A DNA stretch of 24,203 nt, taken from contig CAZHRJ010000036.1 in NCBI GenBank assembly GCA_964534765.1, positions 1 through 24,203 on the forward strand, given 5' to 3'. How positions within the stretch are numbered: the first letter of the stretch is position 1; each line of letters opens with the position of its first letter. Source of the DNA: CAZHRJ01 sp964534765 (GTDB taxonomy: Bacteria; Lindowbacteria; 2-12-FULL-62-27). Under the pieces are notes generated by a model that ran no database searches, was not told where the DNA came from, and saw nothing but the letters and a program-made list of their open reading frames with translations. The position numbers and the translations under genes are program-made. This document shows positions 12,953 through 20,685 of the stretch, one piece after another.

Positions 12953-12956
12953 ACCG

Positions 12957-13535
12957 TTATTGCTTCTCGAAGATTTTTTTAAGCCAGTCGTAAACCGCCT
13001 TCTGAACGTCGCGTGGAGCTCGTCGGACAGTCCGCAAAACTTCCATACCGCCGTGTGGTACGACGAGGTCCTGCTTGCCCAAGTTGCAGGCCGAACACAA
13101 CACGCGCAGATTGTCGTCCGTACCCGGCCCGTTCGGGTCGATGTGATCGACGTTGAGCCTGATCTTCCGACCCGGCGACACGGGATCGTCATCCTCAACA
13201 CCACGTCCGCAAGAGCGACAGGTGTAGCCGTTTCGTTGGAGCACTCTGGCCCTCGTCCGTCCGTCAATTCGAGGACCGAATTCGTAGCCTTTCGTCTTGC
13301 CGCGATCCGCAAGTCGGTACTCATCCGGCTTCAAGTTCGGATCGTCGTGATGACTGTATATCTGCCATCCTTCCGCACGAAGTTCCCGGATCCTCCGCTG
13401 ATAATCGGATATTCCTGCAACTTTCTCGATCTCCTTCGTATTGACCTTTTCCGGAAACTTCGACTGAAGATACGCGAGGATACGCTTAGGCGCGCCGCCA
13501 CGCTTCCCTTTCTTTTTCGATGTGGGTGGACTCAT
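12957..13535 (-). CDS. HNH endonuclease, probable cognate restriction enzyme
   Basis: The 192-aa protein has an N-terminal winged-helix-like region (about 14-78; RILAYLQSKFP, then IEKVAGISDYQRRIRELRAE) and a C-terminal HNH nuclease domain. The nuclease domain has the zinc pairs C106/C109 (CRSC) and C147/C150 (CSAC), the catalytic VDHIDPNG with H131, and N142/N151. The gene starts inside the methyltransferase stop codon (ATGA overlap) and is followed 4 nt later by vsr. A specific HNH nuclease coupled to a C5 methyltransferase is best explained as the restriction half of a type II system. The N-terminal domain probably helps to recognise the site. The recognition sequence cannot be read from the protein. 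Confidence 0.82.
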   Translation of the reverse strand: MSPPTSKKKGKRGGAPKRILAYLQSKFPEKVNTKEIEKVAGISDYQRRIRELRAEGWQIYSHHDDPNLKPDEYRLADRGKTKGYEFGPRIDGRTRARVLQRNGYTCRSCGRGVEDDDPVSPGRKIRLNVDHIDPNGPGTDDNLRVLCSACNLGKQDLVVPHGGMEVLRTVRRAPRDVQKAVYDWLKKIFEKQ

Positions 13536-14650
13536 AGAACTGCCGCGCCCTGTCGCCTGCGGCCACTATTCGAATTCCTTGCGGCCGTGAACGGGAGCAA
13601 GGCTTCGGCAACCGCCTTGGCGAGAAGCGGCGGAACAGCGTTGCCGATCTGCTTCGCCACTTCGATCTTGCTCCCACAAAAAACAAAGTCGTCGGGAAAC
13701 GTCTGGAGCCTTGCCGCCTCTCGGTGCGTAATCGGTCGATGCGCCACCGGATGCAGATAACGACCCTTTTCCGGTTTGTAGAACTCGGTTCGGATTGTAA
13801 GCGAAGGTTTATCCCACTCAAGGCGGCCCATTACATCGGTACTGCCCTTCTTTTTTCTGTGCCAACACGGCGGAGCCAGGTCCGGGCGCAGACGCAGAAG
13901 GTCGAACCGATTTCCACCCGGAGGAATGCAACGGTAGCGCTTCATCGAATCCGGACGAGGACTCCGCCCGGTGTGCAAATCTTTTCCGGTCGGTTGTAAC
14001 GGCAGATCCCCGATAGCATCACGTACGGTCCGGCGGATATCTTGGGGGTTCGGCAAAGCGGGCTTGCCAATCCGGGATCCGAGGATGAATCCGCGCCGGC
14101 GTTTCTGCGGAACGCCGTACTCAACCGCTTTCAGAACACCTCGTTCCGTCAAATAGCCCAATCTGGAAACGATGCGGAGAAATTCCTCGCATTGACTGGA
14201 CGCCAAAAATTCCGGCACGTTCTCCACCACGAAGGCCGTCGGTTCCACGTCCCGGAGAACTCGTATATATTCGCGCCAAAGCTCGTTCATCCTCACATGC
14301 TCTTTCGTCGGACTCATTTTCCCGAGCGGAGAGAAACCCTGACAAGGAGGGCCGCCGATCATCACGTCCGCATCCGGGAATGGCGGACGTAAATCACGGA
14401 TGTCTCCGCAGTAAACGTCATGGTTGAAGTTTTCTTTGTAGGTGGCTACCGCATCCGCGTCATAGTCTACGGCCCACACACTCCTGTAACCCGCCATGCG
14501 AAAGCCCAACCCGAGTCCGCCGGCACCACAGAAAAGATCGATGAACCGCGGGCCGTTTGGAGTTCTCCCGTTCCGTGCAGACGTCGGACGGATTCGCCTC
14601 CGTATGTCGAATAATCGATGTGTCGGACGTGTCCTGACCTTAGCCGGCAT
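13532..14650 (-). CDS. DNA (cytosine-5) methyltransferase
   Basis: The enzyme transfers a methyl group from SAM to C5 of cytosine within a specific site. The 372-aa protein carries the ordered motifs: I FIDLFCGAGGLGLGF (36-50), IV GGPPCQGFS with catalytic C103, VI VENV (142-145), VIII QKRRRGFILGS (182-192), IX HREAARLQTFPDDF (309-322) and X QIGNAVPP (334-341). The target-recognition segment between VIII and IX is about 115 residues, so a single, short specificity is likely. The ATG at 14650 has a strong GGGAGGGGG ribosome site. The first 30 residues are basic and not conserved. It is first in the operon with the HNH nuclease and vsr. Confidence 0.95.
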   Translation of the reverse strand: MPAKVRTRPTHRLFDIRRRIRPTSARNGRTPNGPRFIDLFCGAGGLGLGFRMAGYRSVWAVDYDADAVATYKENFNHDVYCGDIRDLRPPFPDADVMIGGPPCQGFSPLGKMSPTKEHVRMNELWREYIRVLRDVEPTAFVVENVPEFLASSQCEEFLRIVSRLGYLTERGVLKAVEYGVPQKRRRGFILGSRIGKPALPNPQDIRRTVRDAIGDLPLQPTGKDLHTGRSPRPDSMKRYRCIPPGGNRFDLLRLRPDLAPPCWHRKKKGSTDVMGRLEWDKPSLTIRTEFYKPEKGRYLHPVAHRPITHREAARLQTFPDDFVFCGSKIEVAKQIGNAVPPLLAKAVAEALLPFTAARNSNSGRRRQGAAVL

Positions 14651-14760
14651 TTCCCCCTCCCTCTCTCGATGCTTCTAACATACTTCATAACATCGTTTCA
14701 AAGGATCCAAAAGAAAAATTTTATGGATTATGGAGTCGTAACATAACACTGTCGAATGAT

Positions 14761-14791
14761 CCGAAGGGGAGAACCCCTTTCTCCCCTTCGG
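14761..14791. repeat. Strong hairpin, 12-bp arms
   Basis: CCGAAGGGGAGA (14761-14772) pairs perfectly with TCTCCCCTTCGG (14780-14791) around a 7-nt loop. No T-run follows on either strand. It may insulate the methyltransferase operon from transcription entering from the element end, or be another structural repeat of the island. Confidence 0.6.
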
Positions 14792-14871
14792 GCTTCCCCT
14801 CTTACCCATATTTCCCCGCTCCCGAAGGACAAACCAACCCCGACTTACGAACAATCTGACCGCCCAAAAAC

Positions 14872-14901
14872 CGTGCCCTTTTTGTGCCCTTTTGCTTTTG
14901 A
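14872..14901. repeat. Right arm-type repeat (two copies of GTGCCCTTTT)
   Basis: This matches 28 of 30 bases of the left repeat at 9832-9861 in the same orientation, 91 bp from the right core. Read on the minus strand in one frame it encodes KAKGHKKGT, close to the integrase C-terminus KSKGHEKGT. It may therefore be either a second arm-type site or the relic of another integrase's 3' end. Confidence 0.6.
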
Positions 14902-14959
14902 GTTGTCGCCGATTTTTGTCTGACCGGGGTCCGAAACGGGGTTTTTCGTGGGAATTTCA

Positions 14960-15033
14960 TGGGCGCTGAGGGTCTTGAACCCCCGACCTCAACCATGTCA
15001 AGGAGGTACTCTAACCAGCTGAGCTAAGCGCCC
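14960..15033 (-). tRNA. Chimeric tRNA-Val(GAC) at attR, likely defective
   Basis: The 5' half equals the left tRNA-Val copy; the 3' half is different but still makes a T arm (GGGGG-TTCAAGA-CCCTC) and an acceptor strand AGCGCCC with discriminator A. The anticodon loop TTGACAT gives GAC. The anticodon stem, however, reads CCTCC against GGTTG, so two of five pairs (C:U and U:U) are broken. It retains the original chromosomal 5' flank. An annotation program may call it a normal tRNA; I infer a recombination product whose function is doubtful. Confidence 0.7.
14993..15033. repeat. Right attachment-site core (attR), 41 bp
   Basis: Direct repeat of 9739-9779. Beyond 15033 the sequence is chromosomal and leads into the next host gene. 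The exchange point is expected in or near the anticodon loop, the usual crossover site for tRNA-directed integrases. Confidence 0.85.
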
Positions 15034-15063
15034 GTGGTTCCAATGTAGCGACTGTGCCGCATA

Positions 15064-18000
15064 ATGAAAGAGGGCCATTTTCAACCCGATGATTCGGATG
15101 CTTTCCCTGGATGCGCGGTCCGGTTGCTTGAAACGCCTCATCCTTTGTGTTCCAATGACAATCATGAGAGGGAAGAAAGTGCCGGCCGCGAGGTAACGAA
15201 GGGCGTGCCGAGATCGATTCTGTATCTATTTGGAATATTGTCGGGGTTTGCGGCCATCCTGTACCAGGTATTGTGGTTGCGGTGGCTGGGACTGATTTTT
15301 GGATCGACTTCGATCGCGGTCGGCACAACCCTGGCCGCATTCATGGGCGGGATGGGAATCGGCGGCTATTTTTTCGGGAAAATCGCCGATCGGACCCGGA
15401 GGCCGCAAATTCTCTATGGCCTGATCGAATTTGGAATCGCCATCACCGCGATCGTGTCGCCTTCGATTCTGTCACAAACCGCGGCGCCCTATCAGTGGAT
15501 CTACGACGCCGCGGGCCAGCAGTTTGACCGGCTCACCGCCTTTCGATTTATTTTTTCTTTTCTCCTGCTCCTACTGCCCGCCAGTCTCATGGGGGGCACA
15601 TTTCCGGTGGCCGTCCGATACCTCATGCAGGGGTCAAAGTCATCCCGGCCCATCAGCTCGTTTTACGCTTTCAATACCCTGGGGTCGACTCTGGCGGCAT
15701 TCGCTATGCCCCTCCTTCTTTTGCCGAAACTTGGCCTCATCCAGACCCTGCACGTCGGCGCCGCTTGTAATCTGATCGCGGCACTGGGCGCTTTTTTTCT
15801 GCGCAAGGCCGGCACGACGGATCGACCAGAGAGCGGTCCGCCACTCCACGCGCCCGCCGGGGGCCAATCCGCGGACCCGGCCGGTTTATCGCGATTTCGA
15901 AGAGGGAGCCTGGTGTTCGCATTTTTTCTGTCGGGATTATGCGCCCTGTCCCTGGAGACCCTGTGGAACCGCCTGTTTGCGATGAATTTCGGCAGTTCGA
16001 TCTACACCTATTCCTTCATTCTCGGCCTCTTCCTGCTGGGCCTGGTCATCGGGGGCGAACTGTACTCGGCCCTCTGCGGAAAAGTCCGGGCCGACCGATT
16101 TTTCTGTCTGGCGCAACTGATCGTCACCCTTTATGTCGCAGCCACTTTTTCCCTGATCGACAGGCAAGTCCACGTCCAGATGCACTTCCTCGACAGACTC
16201 GGCGTCAGCTTCGAGGGATTTCATACCGCCAACATTCTGGCCGGATCGCTGTGGGTGCTCGTACCGGCCATCGGATTCGGCGCGGGATATCCGGCCGGGA
16301 TCGCCGCGATGATCGAATCCGACCGGGTCGTCGGCGCGCGGACCGGCTGGATGAGCGCCATTAACGCGATCGGGACAACGATCGGGAGTCTGGGAACGAC
16401 ATTCATGCTGATTCCTCGAATCGGAAGTTACCAGACATTCCTGGTGGTGATCGCCTGCCTGGCCCTGTCCGCCGTCGTCCTGATGATATCGGACCCGACG
16501 ATGCGGACCAGATGGGCCCTCGCCGGATTGACGACCGCGATCCTCGCCGTCCTGCTGATCCCAGCGCCCCGGTGGGACATCCGATATTTCCATTCCCTTC
16601 TGGCCAAGGACACCCGGAACGTCATGGCGCTCTGGCGGAATGGACTCTTTGAGAAACGCAACGACCTTCTGGAGGTGATCCGTTACGAGGAAGGCGTCGA
16701 CGCGAATGTGTGTCTGTTGCGGATTCACGAACCGGACCGGCCCTTTATATCGCTGCTGATCAACGGCAAATCGGACGCGAGCAGCAACGATGCCGACATG
16801 TTTACGCAGACGATGGCGGCGCATCTGCCAATGCAATTTCAGCGCCGGCCCCAGACCGCCCTGATCATCGGACTCGGCAGCGGGGTGACGGCGGCGGAGA
16901 TCGCGCGCTATCCGGTCAAGCGGATCGACGTGGCGGAGATATCCAGGGAGGTCTGCGAGGTGGCGCGTGATGAATTTGCCGCCTTCAACCGTTTTGTGTT
17001 GCAGGATCCCCGTGTTCGGCTGATTGTGGATGATGGTCGGTCCGTTCTTTCCCTTCAATCCGACTCCTACGATCTGATCGTCAGCGAGCCATCGAATCCG
17101 TGGCTCACCGGGGTGTCCAATTTGTTCACGGAGGACTTTTTCAAGATCGCGAAGTCGCGACTGAATCCCGGCGGAATGTTGTGCCAGTGGCTGCACACCT
17201 ATAATCTATCGTGGGAAAATATCCGGACCGTTCTGGCGGCATTGACGCGGGTATTTCCGTACGTTTACCTGTTCAATTACGACGATCTGGTCGGCGGCAA
17301 CGATCTTTTTCTTCTGGCGTCCCCGGATGCGCTCAAGGTGCCATTCGAGCGCATCCAGTCGCTTGACCCGCGGCTGGTTGAAGGGGTGGGGCATCTGGGC
17401 ATCCGGACACCGAACGACGTCTGGGGCGGATTCTTCATGGGCCCCGAGGAGTGCCGGCTTGAGACGGGAGATGACCCGCCCAATTCCGACCGGCACCCCA
17501 TTCTGGAACTCCGGGCGCCGATGGATCTGTTCAAACTGACCCAGGCGGATAACTTGAAGATCTTTCACAAGGAGTATCCGGAGATAACGCTGGCCTGGAA
17601 AAGAGATCCACAGGCGGACTTGCCCATACCCGGAATATCCGCCGGGCCGGAAATATCATCGTATCACATTCGAGACGAGGGGCTGCGGGTGCTGAATTAC
17701 CAGGCCAGCGAGAGCAGCGAGCCAAGCCGGCACTGTTTCTCATACAGCCGGTGGACAACAAATGATCAACAAAAACAGATCGAGCTGATGACCCCCCTCT
17801 CCGGCAGCAGCCTCGGCAGCCAGTCCCTGCAATCTTACATGCTCCAGTACTTCACCCGCACTCTCGCTCCTTGGAATAACAGCGCCGGCGCGCTGTTCGG
17901 ACAGAGCGCATCCTGGATGCTGGCGACGTCGTCGGACGGTGTCCGGGTCTTTCTTGCCTGGAATTGTCCATTCCGTCAGAGAAACTATTTTCTTCGATAC

Positions 18001-18084
18001 TGGGATCAATCCGTGATCCATGTCCCCGTGGATCAGTGGCCGGCCATTGAGGCATCGACGCGGCAACTGTTTTCGTGTCGATGA
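15064..18084 (+). CDS. Multi-pass membrane protein fused to spermidine-synthase-like domain
   Basis: The protein has about 13-14 transmembrane helices (residues 50-500), then a spermidine/spermine-synthase-type Rossmann domain (about 536-750) with the SAM-type loop ALIIGLGSGVTAAEIA (about 598-613), IDVAEIS, VDDGRSVL and YDLIVSEPSNPWLTGVSNLFT. The conserved catalytic aspartate of true spermidine synthases appears to be replaced by SEPSNPW, as in many such fusions, so polyamine synthesis is not certain. A C-terminal region (about 845-1006) matches nothing I know. The first ~47 residues are polar and lack a ribosome site; GTG at 15205, just before the first helix, is a good alternative start. 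The downstream TPR gene is co-directional. Confidence 0.82.
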   Translation: MKEGHFQPDDSDAFPGCAVRLLETPHPLCSNDNHEREESAGREVTKGVPRSILYLFGILSGFAAILYQVLWLRWLGLIFGSTSIAVGTTLAAFMGGMGIGGYFFGKIADRTRRPQILYGLIEFGIAITAIVSPSILSQTAAPYQWIYDAAGQQFDRLTAFRFIFSFLLLLLPASLMGGTFPVAVRYLMQGSKSSRPISSFYAFNTLGSTLAAFAMPLLLLPKLGLIQTLHVGAACNLIAALGAFFLRKAGTTDRPESGPPLHAPAGGQSADPAGLSRFRRGSLVFAFFLSGLCALSLETLWNRLFAMNFGSSIYTYSFILGLFLLGLVIGGELYSALCGKVRADRFFCLAQLIVTLYVAATFSLIDRQVHVQMHFLDRLGVSFEGFHTANILAGSLWVLVPAIGFGAGYPAGIAAMIESDRVVGARTGWMSAINAIGTTIGSLGTTFMLIPRIGSYQTFLVVIACLALSAVVLMISDPTMRTRWALAGLTTAILAVLLIPAPRWDIRYFHSLLAKDTRNVMALWRNGLFEKRNDLLEVIRYEEGVDANVCLLRIHEPDRPFISLLINGKSDASSNDADMFTQTMAAHLPMQFQRRPQTALIIGLGSGVTAAEIARYPVKRIDVAEISREVCEVARDEFAAFNRFVLQDPRVRLIVDDGRSVLSLQSDSYDLIVSEPSNPWLTGVSNLFTEDFFKIAKSRLNPGGMLCQWLHTYNLSWENIRTVLAALTRVFPYVYLFNYDDLVGGNDLFLLASPDALKVPFERIQSLDPRLVEGVGHLGIRTPNDVWGGFFMGPEECRLETGDDPPNSDRHPILELRAPMDLFKLTQADNLKIFHKEYPEITLAWKRDPQADLPIPGISAGPEISSYHIRDEGLRVLNYQASESSEPSRHCFSYSRWTTNDQQKQIELMTPLSGSSLGSQSLQSYMLQYFTRTLAPWNNSAGALFGQSASWMLATSSDGVRVFLAWNCPFRQRNYFLRYWDQSVIHVPVDQWPAIEASTRQLFSCR

Positions 18085-18171
18085 AGCCGCCGTTCTCCGG
18101 GCATATGACCGATGCTTTTGAATCCGGCAATCTGGCGACCTCCGTCCCTCTTCCCCCTCCGACACGGGCGA

Positions 18172-20142
18172 ATGGCTAAACGGAAGGGCGATTCGCGGGA
18201 TCAGGGACGTCACGGGCGACTGGTCCTGGTGGCGTTCAGTCTGGGTTTGGTGTGGAGCGTCATTATTTTTTCGGCCGTGCGCCACCATGCCTTCATTGAT
18301 TTTGACGATCCGGCCTACGTCACCGACAATCCGAATGTCTCCCGCGGACTGTCATGGGATGGGATCAAATGGGCGGCCGTAACGACACACGCGAGCAACT
18401 GGCACCCGGTCACATGGATGTCGCACATGCTGGACATCAGTCTATTTGGTCCGGACGCGGGCTGGCACCACCTGATGAGCGTCTTTTTTCATATCGCCAA
18501 TGCGGCCCTGCTGTTTTGGATCGGAGTCCGGCTGTTTCCGCAATTTCCATGGCGGGCCGCGGCGATCGCCGGCCTATTTGTGATCCATCCGCTCGACGCT
18601 GAATCGGTGGCGTGGATATCCGAAAGAAAGAATGTACTGAGCACCGGATTTGGATTTCTGACCCTGCTCGCGTATCTTCGGTACGTTCAAAACTCCGCGC
18701 CGGAGCGAATGGCGCTGACCACGATCCTGTTCGGATTCAGCCTGATGTCCAAACCCATGCTCGTCACCCTGCCGATCCTGCTTCTCCTCCTGGACGTGTG
18801 GCCCCTGGGACGGTTATCCAGCCAATCCACGTCGGCGGAACGCGCGGCGTGGCGTCTTCTGGTTGAGAAAACGCCGCTGTGGGTGCTCGTCGCCGCGTCC
18901 AGCATCATGACCCTTTACGCGCAGAGGGCAAGGGCGGTCGCGCAACTGGATCTTCTGCCGGTATCGATCCGGGTGTCAAACGCCCTGGTCAGCTACGCGG
19001 GATATCTCAAGAACATTTTCTGGCCGGCCGACCTCGCGTTTTTTTATCCCCATCCCGGTTTCGGATTGCCGGTGTGGCTGATCATTTTTTCCGCGCTGCT
19101 GTTTCTTTTCTGCACGGCCGGATCTCTCCTGTCGATTCGGCGGTTTCCCTATCTTGCCTTCGGCTGGTTCTGGTTCGTTTTCGCTCTCATTCCCGTCATC
19201 GGACTGGTTCAGGTCGGCCGGCAGGCGATGGCGGATCGATACACCTATATTCCGCAGATCGGAATCCATCTCGCGATCGTCTTCGCCGCATGCGACATGA
19301 CCGCGCGGTATCGAAGGCATCAAACAGGGATCCTGGTCGGTACGGCCCTGGTTGTCTGGTGCGCGCTGTCGATGGCCACGTGGCGGCAGGTACGGACCTG
19401 GTCGACGAGCCGGACTCTCTACGAACACGCGGTACGGGTCACTCGGGGAAATTATCTGGCCCACTACAATCTGGGCAGCATCCATTTCGCGGAAGGCCGC
19501 TGGAGGGAGGCGTTGGAGCAATACGAGGCGGTGCACCGGATCAAGCCGGAAGGATATCCGGGATCATTTCTGAATGCCGGGATCGCCCTCGAAAAACTCG
19601 GCCGGGCCGACGACGCGGTGGCTCTCTACCGCGAATCCCTGCGGATTCATGCCCATCACATCGACATCCTGAACAATCTCGGAAACGTACTGGCTCGGCA
19701 GGGGAAACTGGATGCGGCGATCGAAACCTTTGACGAGATCCTTCAAATCAATCCCGACCACTCCAAAGCGTGCAACAATTTAGGGAACGCCTATCTGCAG
19801 AAAGGGGCCTATGAGAACGCGATTGAGCACTATCGCCGGGCAATTCTCCTGAATCCGGGCCTCCATCTGGCCTATACGAATCTCGGCCAGGCATTGATCC
19901 AGCTGGACCGGCTGGATGAGGCGAAATCGGTTCTTGAGCGGGCCCTTGCCCTCGGGCCGTCGGCCGAGGCGAACTATTATTTGGGGAACCTCCACGCCCG
20001 GCGGCAGGACATGGAAAAGGCGATTCAGTTTTTTTCAGAGGCGGTTCAAATCAACCCCGGTTGGACCGCCGCCCGCGAGAACCTCGAACGCGCCCGCGGG
20101 CAACGCCCGCACCGGACCAACCCGATGGAGACCCGCCCCTGA
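18172..20142 (+). CDS. TMTC-like membrane protein with six TPRs
   Basis: The N-terminal two thirds (about 17-410) contain around ten membrane helices. After the first comes FIDFDDPAYVTDNPNVSRGL, the acidic loop typical of TMTC/protein O-mannosyltransferase-like glycosyltransferases, and later NWHPVTWMSHMLD and HPLDAESVAWISERKNVLS, both family hallmarks. The C-terminal part (about 425-640) has six tandem TPR units, such as AHYNLGSIHFAEGRWREALEQY and ILNNLGNVLARQGKLDAA. The likely role is transfer of a sugar from a polyprenyl-linked donor on the outer face of the inner membrane, with TPRs for protein contact. ATG 18172 (MAKRKGD) fits better than ATG 18112, which adds non-conserved residues. The gene ends 6 bp before the convergent cNMP-domain gene. 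Confidence 0.85.
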   Translation: MAKRKGDSRDQGRHGRLVLVAFSLGLVWSVIIFSAVRHHAFIDFDDPAYVTDNPNVSRGLSWDGIKWAAVTTHASNWHPVTWMSHMLDISLFGPDAGWHHLMSVFFHIANAALLFWIGVRLFPQFPWRAAAIAGLFVIHPLDAESVAWISERKNVLSTGFGFLTLLAYLRYVQNSAPERMALTTILFGFSLMSKPMLVTLPILLLLLDVWPLGRLSSQSTSAERAAWRLLVEKTPLWVLVAASSIMTLYAQRARAVAQLDLLPVSIRVSNALVSYAGYLKNIFWPADLAFFYPHPGFGLPVWLIIFSALLFLFCTAGSLLSIRRFPYLAFGWFWFVFALIPVIGLVQVGRQAMADRYTYIPQIGIHLAIVFAACDMTARYRRHQTGILVGTALVVWCALSMATWRQVRTWSTSRTLYEHAVRVTRGNYLAHYNLGSIHFAEGRWREALEQYEAVHRIKPEGYPGSFLNAGIALEKLGRADDAVALYRESLRIHAHHIDILNNLGNVLARQGKLDAAIETFDEILQINPDHSKACNNLGNAYLQKGAYENAIEHYRRAILLNPGLHLAYTNLGQALIQLDRLDEAKSVLERALALGPSAEANYYLGNLHARRQDMEKAIQFFSEAVQINPGWTAARENLERARGQRPHRTNPMETRP

Positions 20143-20148
20143 GTTGAG

Positions 20149-20685
20149 CTATCCGCTTCGGGCGGCCGAGCGGTTATCCATGAGGAGATGGCCGACCATC
20201 TCGTTGGTGCGGGCCAGCCGAAGGCCCATTTCAGCCGCGAGGGCCCAAAGGATTTTGACACCGATTTCCGGCACGCCCTGACAGAGCCGTTGAAAATCAT
20301 CCCGGTAGAGCAACCACATATGGCAGGGCGACGTACTCCGGGCCGTGGCCGTTCGGGTGACATCCGACAGGAGAGCGATTTCACCGAGGAATCCCCGGTC
20401 AGTCAGGGTCGTGAGCCGCTGTTCCGTTCCGCCCGGCAGGACTTTGAGGACATCGACCGTGCCGGATTCAAGGAGGAACAACGTGACACCTTTATCGCCG
20501 GCCAGAAAGAGGTTGATCCCGGCGGGGATTTCCCTGGGCTCCAGGTAACTCGCGAAGATTTCGATTTCCCTCGCCGTCAGACCGGCCAGCAGGGGAAACT
20601 GCGACAACCGGTCGACAACCGCGTCCACCATTCCCGCGCGCAGCCACCGGGAGACAAATCGCCGGCCTTCCTGTTCCAGGCTCAT
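20149..20685 (-). CDS. Cyclic-nucleotide-binding-domain protein
   Basis: The 178-aa protein has a CRP-like beta-roll from about residue 30 to 130 (FPLLAGLTAREIEIFASYLEPREIPAG, then FLLESGTVDVL). The phosphate-binding cassette is GFLGEIALLSDVTRTATA (98-115); G101, E102 and R111 are the residues that contact cAMP/cGMP. There is no C-terminal DNA-binding helix-turn-helix, so it is not a CRP-type regulator. A C-terminal helix follows (ILWALAAEMGLRLARTNEMV). Its ATG overlaps the stop of the MscS-like channel gene by 4 nt, suggesting that it serves as a separate ligand-sensing subunit of that channel. Confidence 0.88.
   Translation of the reverse strand: MSLEQEGRRFVSRWLRAGMVDAVVDRLSQFPLLAGLTAREIEIFASYLEPREIPAGINLFLAGDKGVTLFLLESGTVDVLKVLPGGTEQRLTTLTDRGFLGEIALLSDVTRTATARSTSPCHMWLLYRDDFQRLCQGVPEIGVKILWALAAEMGLRLARTNEMVGHLLMDNRSAARSG

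Larger units (their letters stand above)
14651..14959. other. Upstream region of the methyltransferase operon
   Basis: No gene is supported in these 309 bp. Next to the methyltransferase is an AT-rich stretch (14670-14755) with repeated TAACAT words and an inverted repeat CGATG (14667-14671)/CATCG (14691-14695) that might hold the promoter and an operator, but no clear -35/-10 pair is visible. Further right are a strong hairpin (14761-14791) and the right arm-type repeat (14872-14901). A 64-codon minus-strand frame running into the tRNA is probably spurious. Confidence 0.5.
9739..15033. mobile_element. Integrative restriction-modification island in tRNA-Val
   Basis: The element is bounded by 41-bp direct repeats derived from tRNA-Val, has a tyrosine integrase at the left end reading toward the tRNA, and carries a regulator pair, a small orphan gene, hairpin-rich DNA and a methyltransferase-HNH-Vsr operon. 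Near-identical 30-bp double repeats lie inside both ends (9832-9861, 14872-14901). It lacks structural phage, conjugation and replication genes, so it is either a minimal integrative element or the remnant of a larger one. Excision would restore a single tRNA-Val(GAC). Confidence 0.8.

Noticed and set aside
12482..13324. 280-aa form of Vsr
   Set aside because: The first ~124 residues are read out of frame through the HNH gene; Vsr homology begins at the TTG at 12952.
14761..14791. Intrinsic terminator
   Set aside because: The hairpin is strong, but no T-run follows on either strand and no gene ends beside it.
14802..14996. 64-aa minus-strand reading frame into the right tRNA
   Set aside because: It starts within the tRNA, has low-complexity basic composition and matches the integrase tail only in another frame.
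15937..17196. 419-aa minus-strand frame
   Set aside because: It is fully antisense to the spermidine-synthase fusion, rich in Asp/Arg/Gln/His typical of shadow frames, and has no recognisable domain.
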